From an uncultured Desulfovibrionaceae bacterium (GTDB taxonomy: Bacteria; Desulfobacterota; Desulfovibrionia; Desulfovibrionales; Desulfovibrionaceae): 64,000 nucleotides of DNA. Every line of letters begins with the position of its first letter. Within the stretch, counting starts at the first letter, position 1. The stretch spans positions 1 to 64,000 of the forward strand of contig CALUUT010000049.1 in the NCBI GenBank assembly GCA_944324045.1, read 5' to 3'. The notes beneath the pieces are model-generated. The model was not told the origin of the DNA and searched no databases. It worked only from the letters and a program-made list of their open reading frames with translations. The translations under genes were made by a program, and so were the position numbers. Shown in pieces: positions 53,382 to 61,639 of the stretch.

Positions 53382-54593
53382 ATGCGCTTTTCTTCGAGCT
53401 TTATTCTCTCTGTGCTGCTGCATGCGGCGCTGGCGTTGGCCGTCATATACTGGCCGCAGGCGCTTACGCCCGCGGCGAATCTGAAGATTGATCCTGAATC
53501 GCCGCCTCTGGTCGGCTGGCTTACGCTGGACAACCCCGGCGGCAAAACCGGCTCAAAGCCAGGCGTTCCCCGCCTTCCTGCCGGCGGCGGTCAGAAGAAA
53601 CCGCCGCAGCAGGCGAAATCGCCCGCGCCGGCACGGACTCCCGCCGAGCCTGCGCCCGTTCCGGATATTCCGGCCGCGTCCCAGCCGCAGGCGCCGGAAG
53701 CGCCGCCTGCGCCCGAAAATCCCGCTTTGCCTGAGCCCGCGCCAGCTCCTGAACCGCCAAAAAATCCGGCGCCTGTCGCAGAGCCTGCGCCTGAACCAGC
53801 TCCGCCCGCGCCGGTCGAAACGCCGCGCCCGGAACCCAAGCCTGAGCCCAAAAAAGAAAGCGCGGCCAAAGCGGAAACCGTGCCTGAGGATGCAAAGCCC
53901 ATAAGCGCAAACAAGGCGGAAGAAGCCCAAAAGCCTCAGCCTGAAAAGGATACGGAAAAGCCGAAAGAAGCGCCCGCGGATTCCGCCAAAAAAACGGAAC
54001 CCGCCAAGCCCGCACCCAAGAAAGAAAAGCCCGCTGAAACCGGGAAAAAGACGGATCAGACCGGCAAAGGCGCGGCCGACGCCAAGAAAAGCGACGCCAA
54101 GGGCGCGGCGGACCCTCTGAAGGACGCCCTGGCCGACGCCCGCCGGGACGTGGCGCGACGGGAACGCGCCCGGGACCGCGCCGCCGTCAATGAGGCTCTG
54201 CGCTCCCTGCAGACCGACGCCGTGGTCATGGACGCGTTGCGCGAGCTTGGAGAAGGCGAAGGCGGCGGCGAAGGAAACGGCATGGGCGGCGGAGTCGGAG
54301 ACGGGGTCGGGGTACAGGTGTCGTATCAGACGCTTGTATCCGGCATCATCAGAAATTATTGGACATACCCCAACCAGGGCGACCGCAGCATACCGCTGGC
54401 CGTGGCCTATGTGCGCATATCGTCGGCCGGGGAAGTCGTGGATTACCGGATACAGCAAAGCTCCGGCCGCCCGGACTTCGACTCTTCCGTTTTGGCGGCG
54501 ATACGCAAAGCCAACCATCATCCGCTGCCGCCGCCGCCGTCAGGACAGGCTGAAGAATTCAGCATACGGTTTTACAATGCGGAACGGCGCTAG
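53382..54593 (+). CDS. tolA: TolA/TonB-type energy transducer
   Basis: 403 residues. An N-terminal membrane anchor (SFILSVLLHAALALAVIYWP) is followed by about 190 residues rich in Pro, Glu, Ala and Lys, a Lys/Arg-rich helix (residues about 235-280), a GEGEGGGEGNGMGGGVGDG linker, and a C-terminal TonB/TolA-type domain (IPLAVAYVRISSAGEVVDYR, PDFDSSVLAAIRKANHHPLP). It spans the periplasm linking TolQR to Pal/TolB. Position in the tol operon favours TolA, although the C-terminal signature reads like TonB. Confidence 0.85.
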   Translation: MRFSSSFILSVLLHAALALAVIYWPQALTPAANLKIDPESPPLVGWLTLDNPGGKTGSKPGVPRLPAGGGQKKPPQQAKSPAPARTPAEPAPVPDIPAASQPQAPEAPPAPENPALPEPAPAPEPPKNPAPVAEPAPEPAPPAPVETPRPEPKPEPKKESAAKAETVPEDAKPISANKAEEAQKPQPEKDTEKPKEAPADSAKKTEPAKPAPKKEKPAETGKKTDQTGKGAADAKKSDAKGAADPLKDALADARRDVARRERARDRAAVNEALRSLQTDAVVMDALRELGEGEGGGEGNGMGGGVGDGVGVQVSYQTLVSGIIRNYWTYPNQGDRSIPLAVAYVRISSAGEVVDYRIQQSSGRPDFDSSVLAAIRKANHHPLPPPPSGQAEEFSIRFYNAERR

Positions 54594-54645
54594 CCGCCTT
54601 TTGCGAAAAAAACAGCGCGTCCGGAAAAATCACAGCAAGGCGAAA

Positions 54646-55308
54646 ATGCGTATGCGGCTATCCATGCTCTGCACGTTCTGCACCGGCGGCCTGTCGGCGC
54701 TTTCTTTGTGCTCATGCCTTTCCTGGTTTGCGGACGCCCCGCCTGCGGAGCGGCCGCAAACTGCGCCCCTGGTCATAGAAAGCACGGCGCCGGGACTCAA
54801 GGACCCGTGGGCCGCCCCGGATGAGCCACAACCCCATATTCCTGAAGCCGGAAGCGCAGAGACGCCCGCGGGCAAACTTGTCGGCGAACGCGCTCTTGAC
54901 GGCGAAAACAAAAGCCGTCCCGTTCTTTCCGGAACGCGGAGCAGGCTCGCGCGTCGCGCGCCGTTAAGCGTGCAAACCCGTAAGCCCGCGCAGGCAAACC
55001 CGCCCGCGCCCCGGCGCAAAGAGCGGGAAGCGCGCTACTGGAAGATTGTGGAGCAGGAACTGCGCAAAGCCTGGAACGCATCGCCCGAAGCGGCTGAAAT
55101 ACGACGCCTTTCGCGGCAAAGAACCGTCGGCCGGGCGGGGCTTGTGCTGCATCTGACGCCGGATGGAACGGTTGCGGCCGCGGCTATTCAAAAAAGTTCC
55201 GGCTCGCCTGAAACAGACCGCGCGTTGCTGCGCGCCGCGCGCTCGCTGAAAAAACTCCCCTCGCCGCCGGCCGGCGCAGGGCCCGTGCATCTTGATTTTG
55301 CTTTCTGA
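54646..55308 (+). CDS. Second TolA/TonB C-terminal-domain protein, probable lipoprotein
   Basis: 220 residues from the ATG at 54646 (AAGG 5 bases upstream). A hydrophobic N-terminus with LSALSLCSC could be a lipobox (Cys 23 or 25) or a signal peptide. A Pro/Ala-rich linker follows, then ARYWKIVEQELRKAWNASPE and LVLHLTPDGTVAAAAIQKSS with PETDRALLRAARSLKKLPSP, the same helix-strand-helix plan as the TolA C-terminus. It lies between tolA and tolB, with no membrane anchor like TolA's. It may be an auxiliary Pal/TolB-binding protein; I know no named family. Confidence 0.6.
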   Translation: MRMRLSMLCTFCTGGLSALSLCSCLSWFADAPPAERPQTAPLVIESTAPGLKDPWAAPDEPQPHIPEAGSAETPAGKLVGERALDGENKSRPVLSGTRSRLARRAPLSVQTRKPAQANPPAPRRKEREARYWKIVEQELRKAWNASPEAAEIRRLSRQRTVGRAGLVLHLTPDGTVAAAAIQKSSGSPETDRALLRAARSLKKLPSPPAGAGPVHLDFAF

Positions 55309-55411
55309 CGGCGCGCGGTTTATAACGGCGCATGGTAAAAAAACATCCCGAAGAGCTTTTCGGCGGCAAAAGGCCGAATGGCGCTCAACATTAAAGAGGC
55401 ATGAGAACAGG

Positions 55412-56770
55412 ATGACCGCATACGAAAAAACGCAACAACGAAACGGCTGGCTTTTATGCGCGGCGACCATGGCCATGGCCGCGCTTTTTCTGATTACGGC
55501 GCCTTTTTCCGCAATGGCCGCGCCCATGCAGACCATCGACATTTACGGGCCAAGTCAGCGCATTGTGACCGTGGCCATGGCCGACCCGCTGGGAGAAAAC
55601 GGCCAGAACGCCCCCCAAATGGGCACTGAACTCAACACGCTGATCCGGGAAAACCTGCGCTTTTTGCCGTTCATCCGGATTATCGACAACAAGATTCTGG
55701 GCGGAACCCGCCTTGCGGGATACACGACACCGAACATTGATTTCAAACGCTTTGAACTTGCTGGAGCCGACCTTTTGATCACAGCGGGCTGGGTCGCGCC
55801 GGACACGGTGCAATTGCGCGTTTTCGAGACCCTTGGCGGCAGCCTCGTGGTGGGCCGGGCCTATACCGATGTGGAGCCGGATACGCTTGTCCAGGTGGCG
55901 GACAAATTCTGCTCTGAACTCATGCGCGTTCTCACCGGGCGCGGCGAATTCTTCCTGTCCACGCTCGCCTTCGTCAAAAACGAAGGCGAAAACCGCAACC
56001 TCTGGACCGTGCGCCCCACGGGCCGCAATCTGAAAAAACTGACCAACATGAACGGCATCGCCATGTCGCCTTCCTGGTCTTCAGACGCCCGGTTCATCAT
56101 CTTCAGCCATATCAACAAAACAAGTCATGCGCTTGGAGTATGGGACCGCCGCACGGGCCAGACCCAGCGAGTGAAGTTTCCCGGCAACACGGTCATCGGC
56201 CCCACGTTCATGCCCGACAACAAGGTGGCGGTCAGCCTCGCGCAACACGGCTATCCCAATATTTACCTGCTGAACCACTCTTTCAAGCGGGAACGGGTGC
56301 TTGAGGACAGCGGCGGCATAGACGTCTCGCCCTCCTTTGACGCCAAGGCAAGCAAAATGGCCTTTACATCCAGCCGTCTTGGCAACCCTCATGTATTTTT
56401 AAAAGACATGGCCACAGGACAGGTGCGCCGCATTTCCCAAAGCGGAACCTACAACACCGAGCCCTCCATCAGCCCCGACGGAACGCTTGTTGCTTTTTCC
56501 CGCATGACGGACCAGGGCTTTCGCATTTTTGTCTATGATGTGCTGACCGGCGAAGAGCGGCAGATTTCCAACGGCCCCGGACGGGACGAACAGCCAAGCT
56601 TTGCGCCGGACAGCTATTTTCTTGCGTTCGTATCCAACCGCTCCGGGAAAAAACAAATCTATCTGACAACCCGGCACGGCGGCGAAGCCCGCCTTGTGCC
56701 CACCGGCAAGGGCGAGGTCTTTTTCCCGGCCTGGGGCAATTTCGCCGACTGGGGAAAAAGCGCAAAATAA
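55412..56770 (+). CDS. tolB: TolB
   Basis: 452 residues from the ATG at 55412. A signal peptide (LLCAATMAMAALFLITAPFSAMA) is followed by an alpha/beta N-terminal domain (LRFLPFIRIIDNKILGGTRL) and a six-bladed propeller with WD-like repeats (MSPSWSSDARFIIFSHINKT, VSPSFDAKASKMAFTSSRLG, TEPSISPDGTLVAFSRMTDQ, EQPSFAPDSYFLAFVSNRSG). It is the periplasmic partner of Pal and TolA. An extended frame upstream to 55292 is not used: it lacks a signal sequence and the ATG is well placed. Confidence 0.95.
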   Translation: MTAYEKTQQRNGWLLCAATMAMAALFLITAPFSAMAAPMQTIDIYGPSQRIVTVAMADPLGENGQNAPQMGTELNTLIRENLRFLPFIRIIDNKILGGTRLAGYTTPNIDFKRFELAGADLLITAGWVAPDTVQLRVFETLGGSLVVGRAYTDVEPDTLVQVADKFCSELMRVLTGRGEFFLSTLAFVKNEGENRNLWTVRPTGRNLKKLTNMNGIAMSPSWSSDARFIIFSHINKTSHALGVWDRRTGQTQRVKFPGNTVIGPTFMPDNKVAVSLAQHGYPNIYLLNHSFKRERVLEDSGGIDVSPSFDAKASKMAFTSSRLGNPHVFLKDMATGQVRRISQSGTYNTEPSISPDGTLVAFSRMTDQGFRIFVYDVLTGEERQISNGPGRDEQPSFAPDSYFLAFVSNRSGKKQIYLTTRHGGEARLVPTGKGEVFFPAWGNFADWGKSAK

Positions 56771-56834
56771 CCGCAAAATTTCCATATTTTTGCAGTAAAA
56801 TGGATATAAACGGAGAAATAGCCGCACCGGCATC

Positions 56835-56862
56835 TTGACAAAAATACGCCACAAGCTACCAT
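56835..56862 (+). promoter_or_regulatory. Promoter of pal
   Basis: TTGACA (56835-56840), 16-base spacer, TACCAT (56857-56862), about 95 bases before the pal start, so pal can be expressed apart from the tol operon. Confidence 0.6.
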
Positions 56863-56955
56863 AGGCACGCAGTTGAAAACGCATATCGCGTTATTCGGCA
56901 AAGAGACGGTTATTACCCAGTTTTCCACTTTAAGGAAAGTTTTTAGGAGGAAGAG

Positions 56956-57459
56956 ATGTACATCTTAAAGCGTTTTGGGCTTATGTTTGCGTTGATGTTC
57001 GTACTTGCCGCGGGTTTCGGCTGTAGCTCCAAGACCGTGGACACAGGCACCGTGCCCCCGGAAGAAACCCCGGTGGCCACAGATGAGCTGGAAGCCGCTG
57101 AAAAGAACGCCATTGCGACCATCACCGACGGAAAAGTGTATTTTGCTTTTGACCGTTACGATATCGCCCCTGAATACAAGGCGATGCTGAACGAAAAGGC
57201 TGAACTGCTCAAGCAGTTCCCGAACCTGTTCGTCAGAATCGAAGGCAACTGCGACGACCGCGGCACTCAGGAATACAACCTGGCCCTTGGCGAACGCCGC
57301 GCCCGCGCCGTCTATGAATACCTCCTGGCCCTTGGCGTGCCGGCCGACCAGATGGACACCATCAGCTTCGGCAAGGAACGCCCCGCCGTGCTTGGCAACA
57401 ATGAAGAAGCCTGGGCGCAGAACCGGCGCGATGAATTTGTCGTGACTGTCAAAAACTAA
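56956..57459 (+). CDS. pal: Peptidoglycan-associated lipoprotein Pal
   Basis: 167 residues. Signal and lipobox LAAGFGC at residue 23 predict an outer-membrane lipoprotein. The OmpA-like peptidoglycan-binding domain has VYFAFDRYDIAPEYKAMLNE, VRIEGNCDDRGTQEYNLALG and ERRARAVYEYLLALGV with ISFGKERPAV and NRRDEFVV. AGGAGGAAGAG precedes the ATG. It closes the tol operon and has its own promoter and terminator. Confidence 0.96.
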   Translation: MYILKRFGLMFALMFVLAAGFGCSSKTVDTGTVPPEETPVATDELEAAEKNAIATITDGKVYFAFDRYDIAPEYKAMLNEKAELLKQFPNLFVRIEGNCDDRGTQEYNLALGERRARAVYEYLLALGVPADQMDTISFGKERPAVLGNNEEAWAQNRRDEFVVTVKN

Positions 57460-57480
57460 AACAGATCCGCAAGCTTTTTT

Positions 57481-57514
57481 AAGCGTCCCGCTTATGGCGG
57501 GACGCTTTTTTATT
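57481..57514 (+). terminator. rho-independent terminator of tol-pal
   Basis: AAGCGTCCCGC / GCGGGACGCTT stem (11 bp) with a 5-base loop and a T-run, about 20 bases past the pal stop. Confidence 0.93.
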
Positions 57515-57539
57515 TCCCTTTTATCCAACGCGCCGTAAC

Positions 57540-57815
57540 TGGAATTTTTGCATTTCCGCCTTTTGTGTGCCAGCAGACGATACGGCGGCGGAGCATGCCG
57601 TGTCAGTCTGTGGAGAGATAGCGAAACCTTACGGGAACAGGTGGCTGGTCTGTACCCGCAAAATTCCCACGTGGGAATATTTGCGGCTAAACCTGCGCCT
57701 TGTTCCTCTTATGCAGTCTCGTTGCAGCAGGAAAGCAAGCTTAAAGGACACAATCGCCAGATTGCCTTTCGCTGGGAATCCCCCAACGCGAGAAGGGGGT
57801 GGATGCCAATTTCCA
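57540..57815 (+). mobile_element. Probable IS200/IS605-family right-end remnant with omegaRNA-like hairpin
   Basis: GGGAATCCCCC (57774-57784), a 10-base loop, GGGGGT (57795-57800) and GGATGCCAA (57801-57809) match what I know of the right end of IS200/IS605-IS1341 elements, GAATCCCC-loop-GGGG-GGATGTCAA, which is also the 3' scaffold of the TnpB omegaRNA. Upstream, a frame from about 57540 reads WNFCISAFCVPADDTAAEHA and then VSVCGEIAKPYG, possibly the tail of tnpB. A 14-bp imperfect stem (CCGCAAAATTCCCA / TGGGAATATTTGCGG) is at about 57658-57688. The transposase body is missing; the pal terminator borders the remnant directly. Confidence 0.42.
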
Positions 57816-57856
57816 TCCCTGCAAACTAAGGACGGCCCTTTCAAGGCCGCGTTGCA

Positions 57857-58156
57857 TTATGTCAGAAAAAACCGGAACAACGCCGCGGCGGCCATGCCGA
57901 TAAGCACCGTAGGCAGCATGGGAAGCCGAAGAGCCGCAATCAGGGTTGCCGCAAGGGCCAGCATGTCCGCGAGCTCTCCGGAAACAACGTTTGGCGCAAG
58001 AAGCGAGACCAGAACGCAACCAGGCGCGACACGCAGGACGGACATGAGCCGCGGACTCAGGCGTCTGTTTCTAAGCGCCGCAAAACCGGCTATCCGGGTA
58101 AGATAGGTGACCGACGCCATGCACAGCGCCGTCAGGGCGTTAGACCAGGCGAGCAT
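57857..58156 (-). CDS. azlD: AzlD-type branched-chain amino acid exporter subunit
   Basis: 99 residues, three or four membrane helices (ALCMASVTYLTRIAGFAALR, LSVRV-like APGCVLVSLLAPNVV, ALAATLIAALRLPMLPTVLI). AzlD is the small partner of AzlC in the LIV-E exporter family. It overlaps azlC by 17 bases, the usual arrangement. Confidence 0.85.
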   Translation of the reverse strand: MLAWSNALTALCMASVTYLTRIAGFAALRNRRLSPRLMSVLRVAPGCVLVSLLAPNVVSGELADMLALAATLIAALRLPMLPTVLIGMAAAALFRFFLT

Positions 58157-58889
58157 CGCGTCCGCCCATGATGTATGCGGCTATAAGCCCTGCGACCGTC
58201 CCGGACAGAATATGCCAGCTTCCGGGGATGAACAGATACGCCGCGGCGGCCGCGGCCAGGCTGACAGCCCACGGTCCCGCGGCCTTAAAGCCCGGCCACT
58301 GTCCTTTCAGCAACACCAGAAAGACCGCCGGAATCGCCATATCCACGCCATAAACGCGCACATCGCCCAGAACAGGGCCGGCTATCGCGCCCGCCGTCGT
58401 GCACCCGGCCCAGGTTCCGTAAAGGCACAGGGACGCGCCCAAATAAAAGGACATGCTGAAGGCGTTGCGTATCCCCCGGGAAACGCGGCGGTTGGCGTCT
58501 TCATAGCCAAGGGCCCAACTTTCATCGCACATGAAAAAAAGCGCGGGCAGAACCTTTTTTTTCGGATATCGCTCAAGAAAGGGCGCAAGGGTCGCGCCCA
58601 TGACCAGATGGCGGCTGTTCACCAAAAAGGTCAAAAACGTGATGAGCAAAACGCGCGGCGGGTTGCTCCATACCTGAATCGCGGCGAATTCGGAGCCGCC
58701 CGCGAAGTTCAGGCCCGTCAAAAACAGCACTTCAAAAGGAGCGAGGCCTTTTTGCGCCGCCGCCGCGCCAAGGACAAGGGCAAAAGGCACAATCCCGATG
58801 CACACGGGAAATGAGGCCGCCACGCCTCTTTGACACTCGCGAAATATCGCATGGCTCTGCTTTTCAGCTTCCGGGGAACCTGTCTCCAT
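58140..58889 (-). CDS. azlC: AzlC-type branched-chain amino acid exporter
   Basis: 249 residues from METGSPEAEKQSHAIFRECQ (an AGGA lies upstream of the ATG at 58889). Features are VAASFPVCIGIVPFALVLGA, AGGSEFAAIQVW, LVNSRHLVMGATLAPFL and FFMCDESWAL, the AzlC signature. With AzlD it exports branched-chain or other hydrophobic amino acids across the inner membrane. A longer frame to 58997 has no ribosome site. Confidence 0.9.
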   Translation of the reverse strand: METGSPEAEKQSHAIFRECQRGVAASFPVCIGIVPFALVLGAAAAQKGLAPFEVLFLTGLNFAGGSEFAAIQVWSNPPRVLLITFLTFLVNSRHLVMGATLAPFLERYPKKKVLPALFFMCDESWALGYEDANRRVSRGIRNAFSMSFYLGASLCLYGTWAGCTTAGAIAGPVLGDVRVYGVDMAIPAVFLVLLKGQWPGFKAAGPWAVSLAAAAAAYLFIPGSWHILSGTVAGLIAAYIMGGRDARLV

Positions 58890-58991
58890 GAAACGCCGTC
58901 CTTTCTGTTTTACGCCGCCGCTTTTGGTCCGCAAAGAAAAATGCGCATTCCGGACCGGATATCCCTGGCCGCGCAGGTCCTCAATGCGGCG

Positions 58992-59123
58992 TTGCATTGC
59001 AACGGATTTCCTGCTAGAAATATCAATTCATGTCAAATGTTCCGTAGACTGTCCAAACAAACAGATTTTTTCGGGCCTTAAAAAAATCGCCGCCGCCTGC
59101 TCCCCAACGGCGGCGATTTTTTT
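58992..59123 (+). ncRNA. Candidate small RNA between azlC and htpG
   Basis: Promoter: TTGCAT (58992-58997), 17-base spacer, extended -10 TGC-TAGAAA (TAGAAA at 59015-59020). Terminator: 15-bp stem at 59081-59095 / 59108-59122 (TCGCCGCCG / CGGCGGCGA core) with a seven-T tail; its A-run makes it bidirectional. The predicted transcript is about 95 nt (59027-59123). No protein frame fits between them. Because the flanking genes are divergent, the terminator does not belong to either. Confidence 0.45.
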
Positions 59124-59267
59124 GCGGCGCGCGCCCGCCTGTTTTGCCGTTTTTCCCAAAAGCAAAAACTCCCGCCGACTCCGCCCGGCTCTTTTCCCGC
59201 CGGCCCTTTGCGCCCGCAAACCCGTCAGAAGACGCTCCGCTATTTACACGCAAAACCGGCCCGGCCC

Positions 59268-59295
59268 TTGACTGCGCGGGGCCCATGCTTACAGT
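59268..59295 (+). promoter_or_regulatory. Promoter of htpG
   Basis: TTGACT (59268-59273), 16-base spacer, TACAGT (59290-59295), 40 bases before the ATG. No CIRCE inverted repeat is visible. Confidence 0.5.
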
Positions 59296-59334
59296 GTGGA
59301 AACATGCCCAAGGTTATTTACGAGGAGGTTTACC

Positions 59335-61257
59335 ATGGCAGAACATACGACACATGAATTCCGCGCGGAAACGCGCAAGGTTTTGAATATTCTCACGCAC
59401 TCTCTGTACATGAACCGGGATATCTTCTTGCGGGAACTTATTTCCAACGCGTCCGACGCCCTGGACAAACTGCGTTTTCTGCAAAGTCGCGGCGACGCCG
59501 TGCATTTTCCTGAGCTGCCTTTGGAAATACGGCTCACTGTGGACAAGGACCGCAAAATACTGTCCATAGCGGATACGGGCATCGGCATGACGGAAGAGGA
59601 AATGATTGAAAACCTCGGCACCATCGCCCATTCAGGCTCCGAACAGTTCATGAAGGACATGACGGAACAAAGCGGCTCCGAAAACGGCAAAACCGACGCC
59701 GCGAACATCATCGGCCGTTTCGGGATAGGCTTTTACTCCGTATTCATGGTTGCGGAAAAGGTGGAGGTCATTTCCAAATCCGCTATCGGGGATGAGCCAG
59801 CGCATATTTGGTCGTCGGATGGAACCGGCTCCTTCTCGATCGCTCCATACGCCCCTGAAGAAGGCATGCCCGATGTGCAGCGCGGAACCGTGATTCGCGC
59901 GACGATAAAGGACAGCGACCGGGAATTTCTGGAAAAATCGCGCCTGGAAGCCATTATCCGCAAGCATTCAAGCTTTATTCCCTTCCCCATTTATGTGGAC
60001 AACGAACACATAAACACCACGCAGGCGCTGTGGCGCGAGCCGCGTCAGTCCGTGACCAGAGAACAGTACAACGACTTCTACAAGTTCCTCTCATATGACA
60101 AACGGGATCCGCTTGAAGTCATACACCTTTCAATGGACGCCCCGGTTCAGTTCAACTCCCTGCTGTTTATCCCCAGCATCCATGAGGATTATTTCGAAGG
60201 CAACAACGATCACTGGGGCCTTGATCTGTATGTGCGCAGAGTGCTGCTGCAACGCGAAAACAAGGAAGTGCTGCCTGACTACCTGGCCTTCGTCAAAGGC
60301 GTTGTGGACACCGAAGACCTGCCCATCAACATCTCGCGCGAAACGCTCCAGGAAAACAGGGTTCTGCGCAGAATCAAGCAAACCATTTCCAAGCAGGTGC
60401 TGTCCAAACTGACCGATATGGCCAAGGACAATCCCGAAGCCTATAAAACATTCTGGGAACTGCACGGCAAAGTATTCAAGCTTGGATATCGCGACTTTTC
60501 GGTTCGCGAAAGCTTTTCGCCGCTTTTGCGTTTCAACTCCTCGGCGCTTTCCGACACAGAAGAGCTTACCTCTCTTGAAGACTATCTAAGCCGCGCCAAG
60601 GAAGGTCAGAAAATCATCTGGTTTTTGACCACCACCCGCGAATCCATCAACGCGAATCCGCATCTTGAAGTGTTCCGGCGCAAAGGAATTGAAGTCCTGT
60701 ATCTGTTCGACACGGTTGACGAATTCGCCCTTGAAGGCATCGGCATGTACAAGGACTTCACCGTCAAATCCGTAGACCGGGCGACCAGCGAAGATTTAAG
60801 CGCGTTTCCGGACAGCGAAGACGCTCCGAAGGCCCCGCCGCTCTCTGAAAGCGAAGTTGCGGACTTCGACGGGCTCATTGGAAAGATAAAAACTCTGCTC
60901 GGCGAACAGGTCAAGGACGTGCGCGCCTCTGAGCGTCTCTCCGACAGCCCCGCGATACTTGTTTCCCCGGACGGCGGACTGTCCTCTTCCATGCAAAAAC
61001 TGATGCGGCGCATTCAAAACGACGACAGCATCCCCCAGAAAATCCTGGAAGTGAACAGAGATCATCCGCTGCTGCGCAGTATGCTGCATATATATAAAAC
61101 CAGCGACAGCGACCCTGTGCTTGCCGAAATGATTCAGTCTCTGTTTGACGCCACGCTTCTTTTGGACGGCTATATCAAAGAACCCAATATGGTCGCCACG
61201 CGCGGCATCAAACTTCTGGAAAGAGCCGCATCATGGTATGAAGGATTACAGAAATAA
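59335..61257 (+). CDS. htpG: Molecular chaperone HtpG (Hsp90)
   Basis: 640 residues. HtpG is the ATP-dependent cytoplasmic Hsp90. The N-terminal ATPase motifs are NRDIFLRELISNASDALDKL, IADTGIGMTEEE and GRFGIGFYSVFMVA; the middle domain has YLAFVKGVVDTEDLPINISR and ETLQENRVLRRIKQ; the C-terminal dimerisation domain ends the protein. GAGGAGG 6 bases before the ATG at 59335 fixes the start. Confidence 0.97.
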   Translation: MAEHTTHEFRAETRKVLNILTHSLYMNRDIFLRELISNASDALDKLRFLQSRGDAVHFPELPLEIRLTVDKDRKILSIADTGIGMTEEEMIENLGTIAHSGSEQFMKDMTEQSGSENGKTDAANIIGRFGIGFYSVFMVAEKVEVISKSAIGDEPAHIWSSDGTGSFSIAPYAPEEGMPDVQRGTVIRATIKDSDREFLEKSRLEAIIRKHSSFIPFPIYVDNEHINTTQALWREPRQSVTREQYNDFYKFLSYDKRDPLEVIHLSMDAPVQFNSLLFIPSIHEDYFEGNNDHWGLDLYVRRVLLQRENKEVLPDYLAFVKGVVDTEDLPINISRETLQENRVLRRIKQTISKQVLSKLTDMAKDNPEAYKTFWELHGKVFKLGYRDFSVRESFSPLLRFNSSALSDTEELTSLEDYLSRAKEGQKIIWFLTTTRESINANPHLEVFRRKGIEVLYLFDTVDEFALEGIGMYKDFTVKSVDRATSEDLSAFPDSEDAPKAPPLSESEVADFDGLIGKIKTLLGEQVKDVRASERLSDSPAILVSPDGGLSSSMQKLMRRIQNDDSIPQKILEVNRDHPLLRSMLHIYKTSDSDPVLAEMIQSLFDATLLLDGYIKEPNMVATRGIKLLERAASWYEGLQK

Positions 61258-61284
61258 TTATATAGCTTGCATATAATAAAAAAT

Positions 61285-61312
61285 AAAAGGCCGCATAATG
61301 CGGCCTTTTTTA
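61285..61312 (+). terminator. rho-independent terminator of htpG
   Basis: AAAGGCCGCAT / ATGCGGCCTTT stem followed by T-rich sequence, about 30 bases past the stop. Confidence 0.88.
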
Positions 61313-61639
61313 TTTATATATACTCCATATATACAGAGATATTTCCTATAATCGTCTGTATATTTTTTATCATAAACACCTTAAAATTTTTTTACAACAT
61401 ATTTATCATTCACTGCATTTTTGCACATTTCATACAAGTAATAATACATACTTTTCATATAAAAAATAAAAAAAATATTATTATAGTGAATAAAATCAAA
61501 ATATTATTGTACATTTCGAAAATTCAGCCCCATCTTGAAAAATTTATCCGAATAGAGTATCCATATTTGAATAAACGTATAAAGATATATTAATATAGGG
61601 ATATGAACGGCAACCTGAACACGTGGAGCGTACAGCACT
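61313..61639. other. Very AT-rich gap before the MFS gene
   Basis: About 290 bases made almost wholly of A and T, unlike the GC-rich surroundings. The open frame through it is built of Ile, Phe, Lys, Asn and Tyr codons and is an artefact of composition. It probably contains the MFS promoter, and may be a binding target for a nucleoid protein or a foreign insertion. Confidence 0.45.

Noticed and set aside
61267-61593. 108-codon frame in the AT-rich gap
   Set aside because: Composed of Ile, Phe, Lys, Asn and Tyr codons as expected from base composition; no ribosome site or motif, and it starts inside the htpG terminator.
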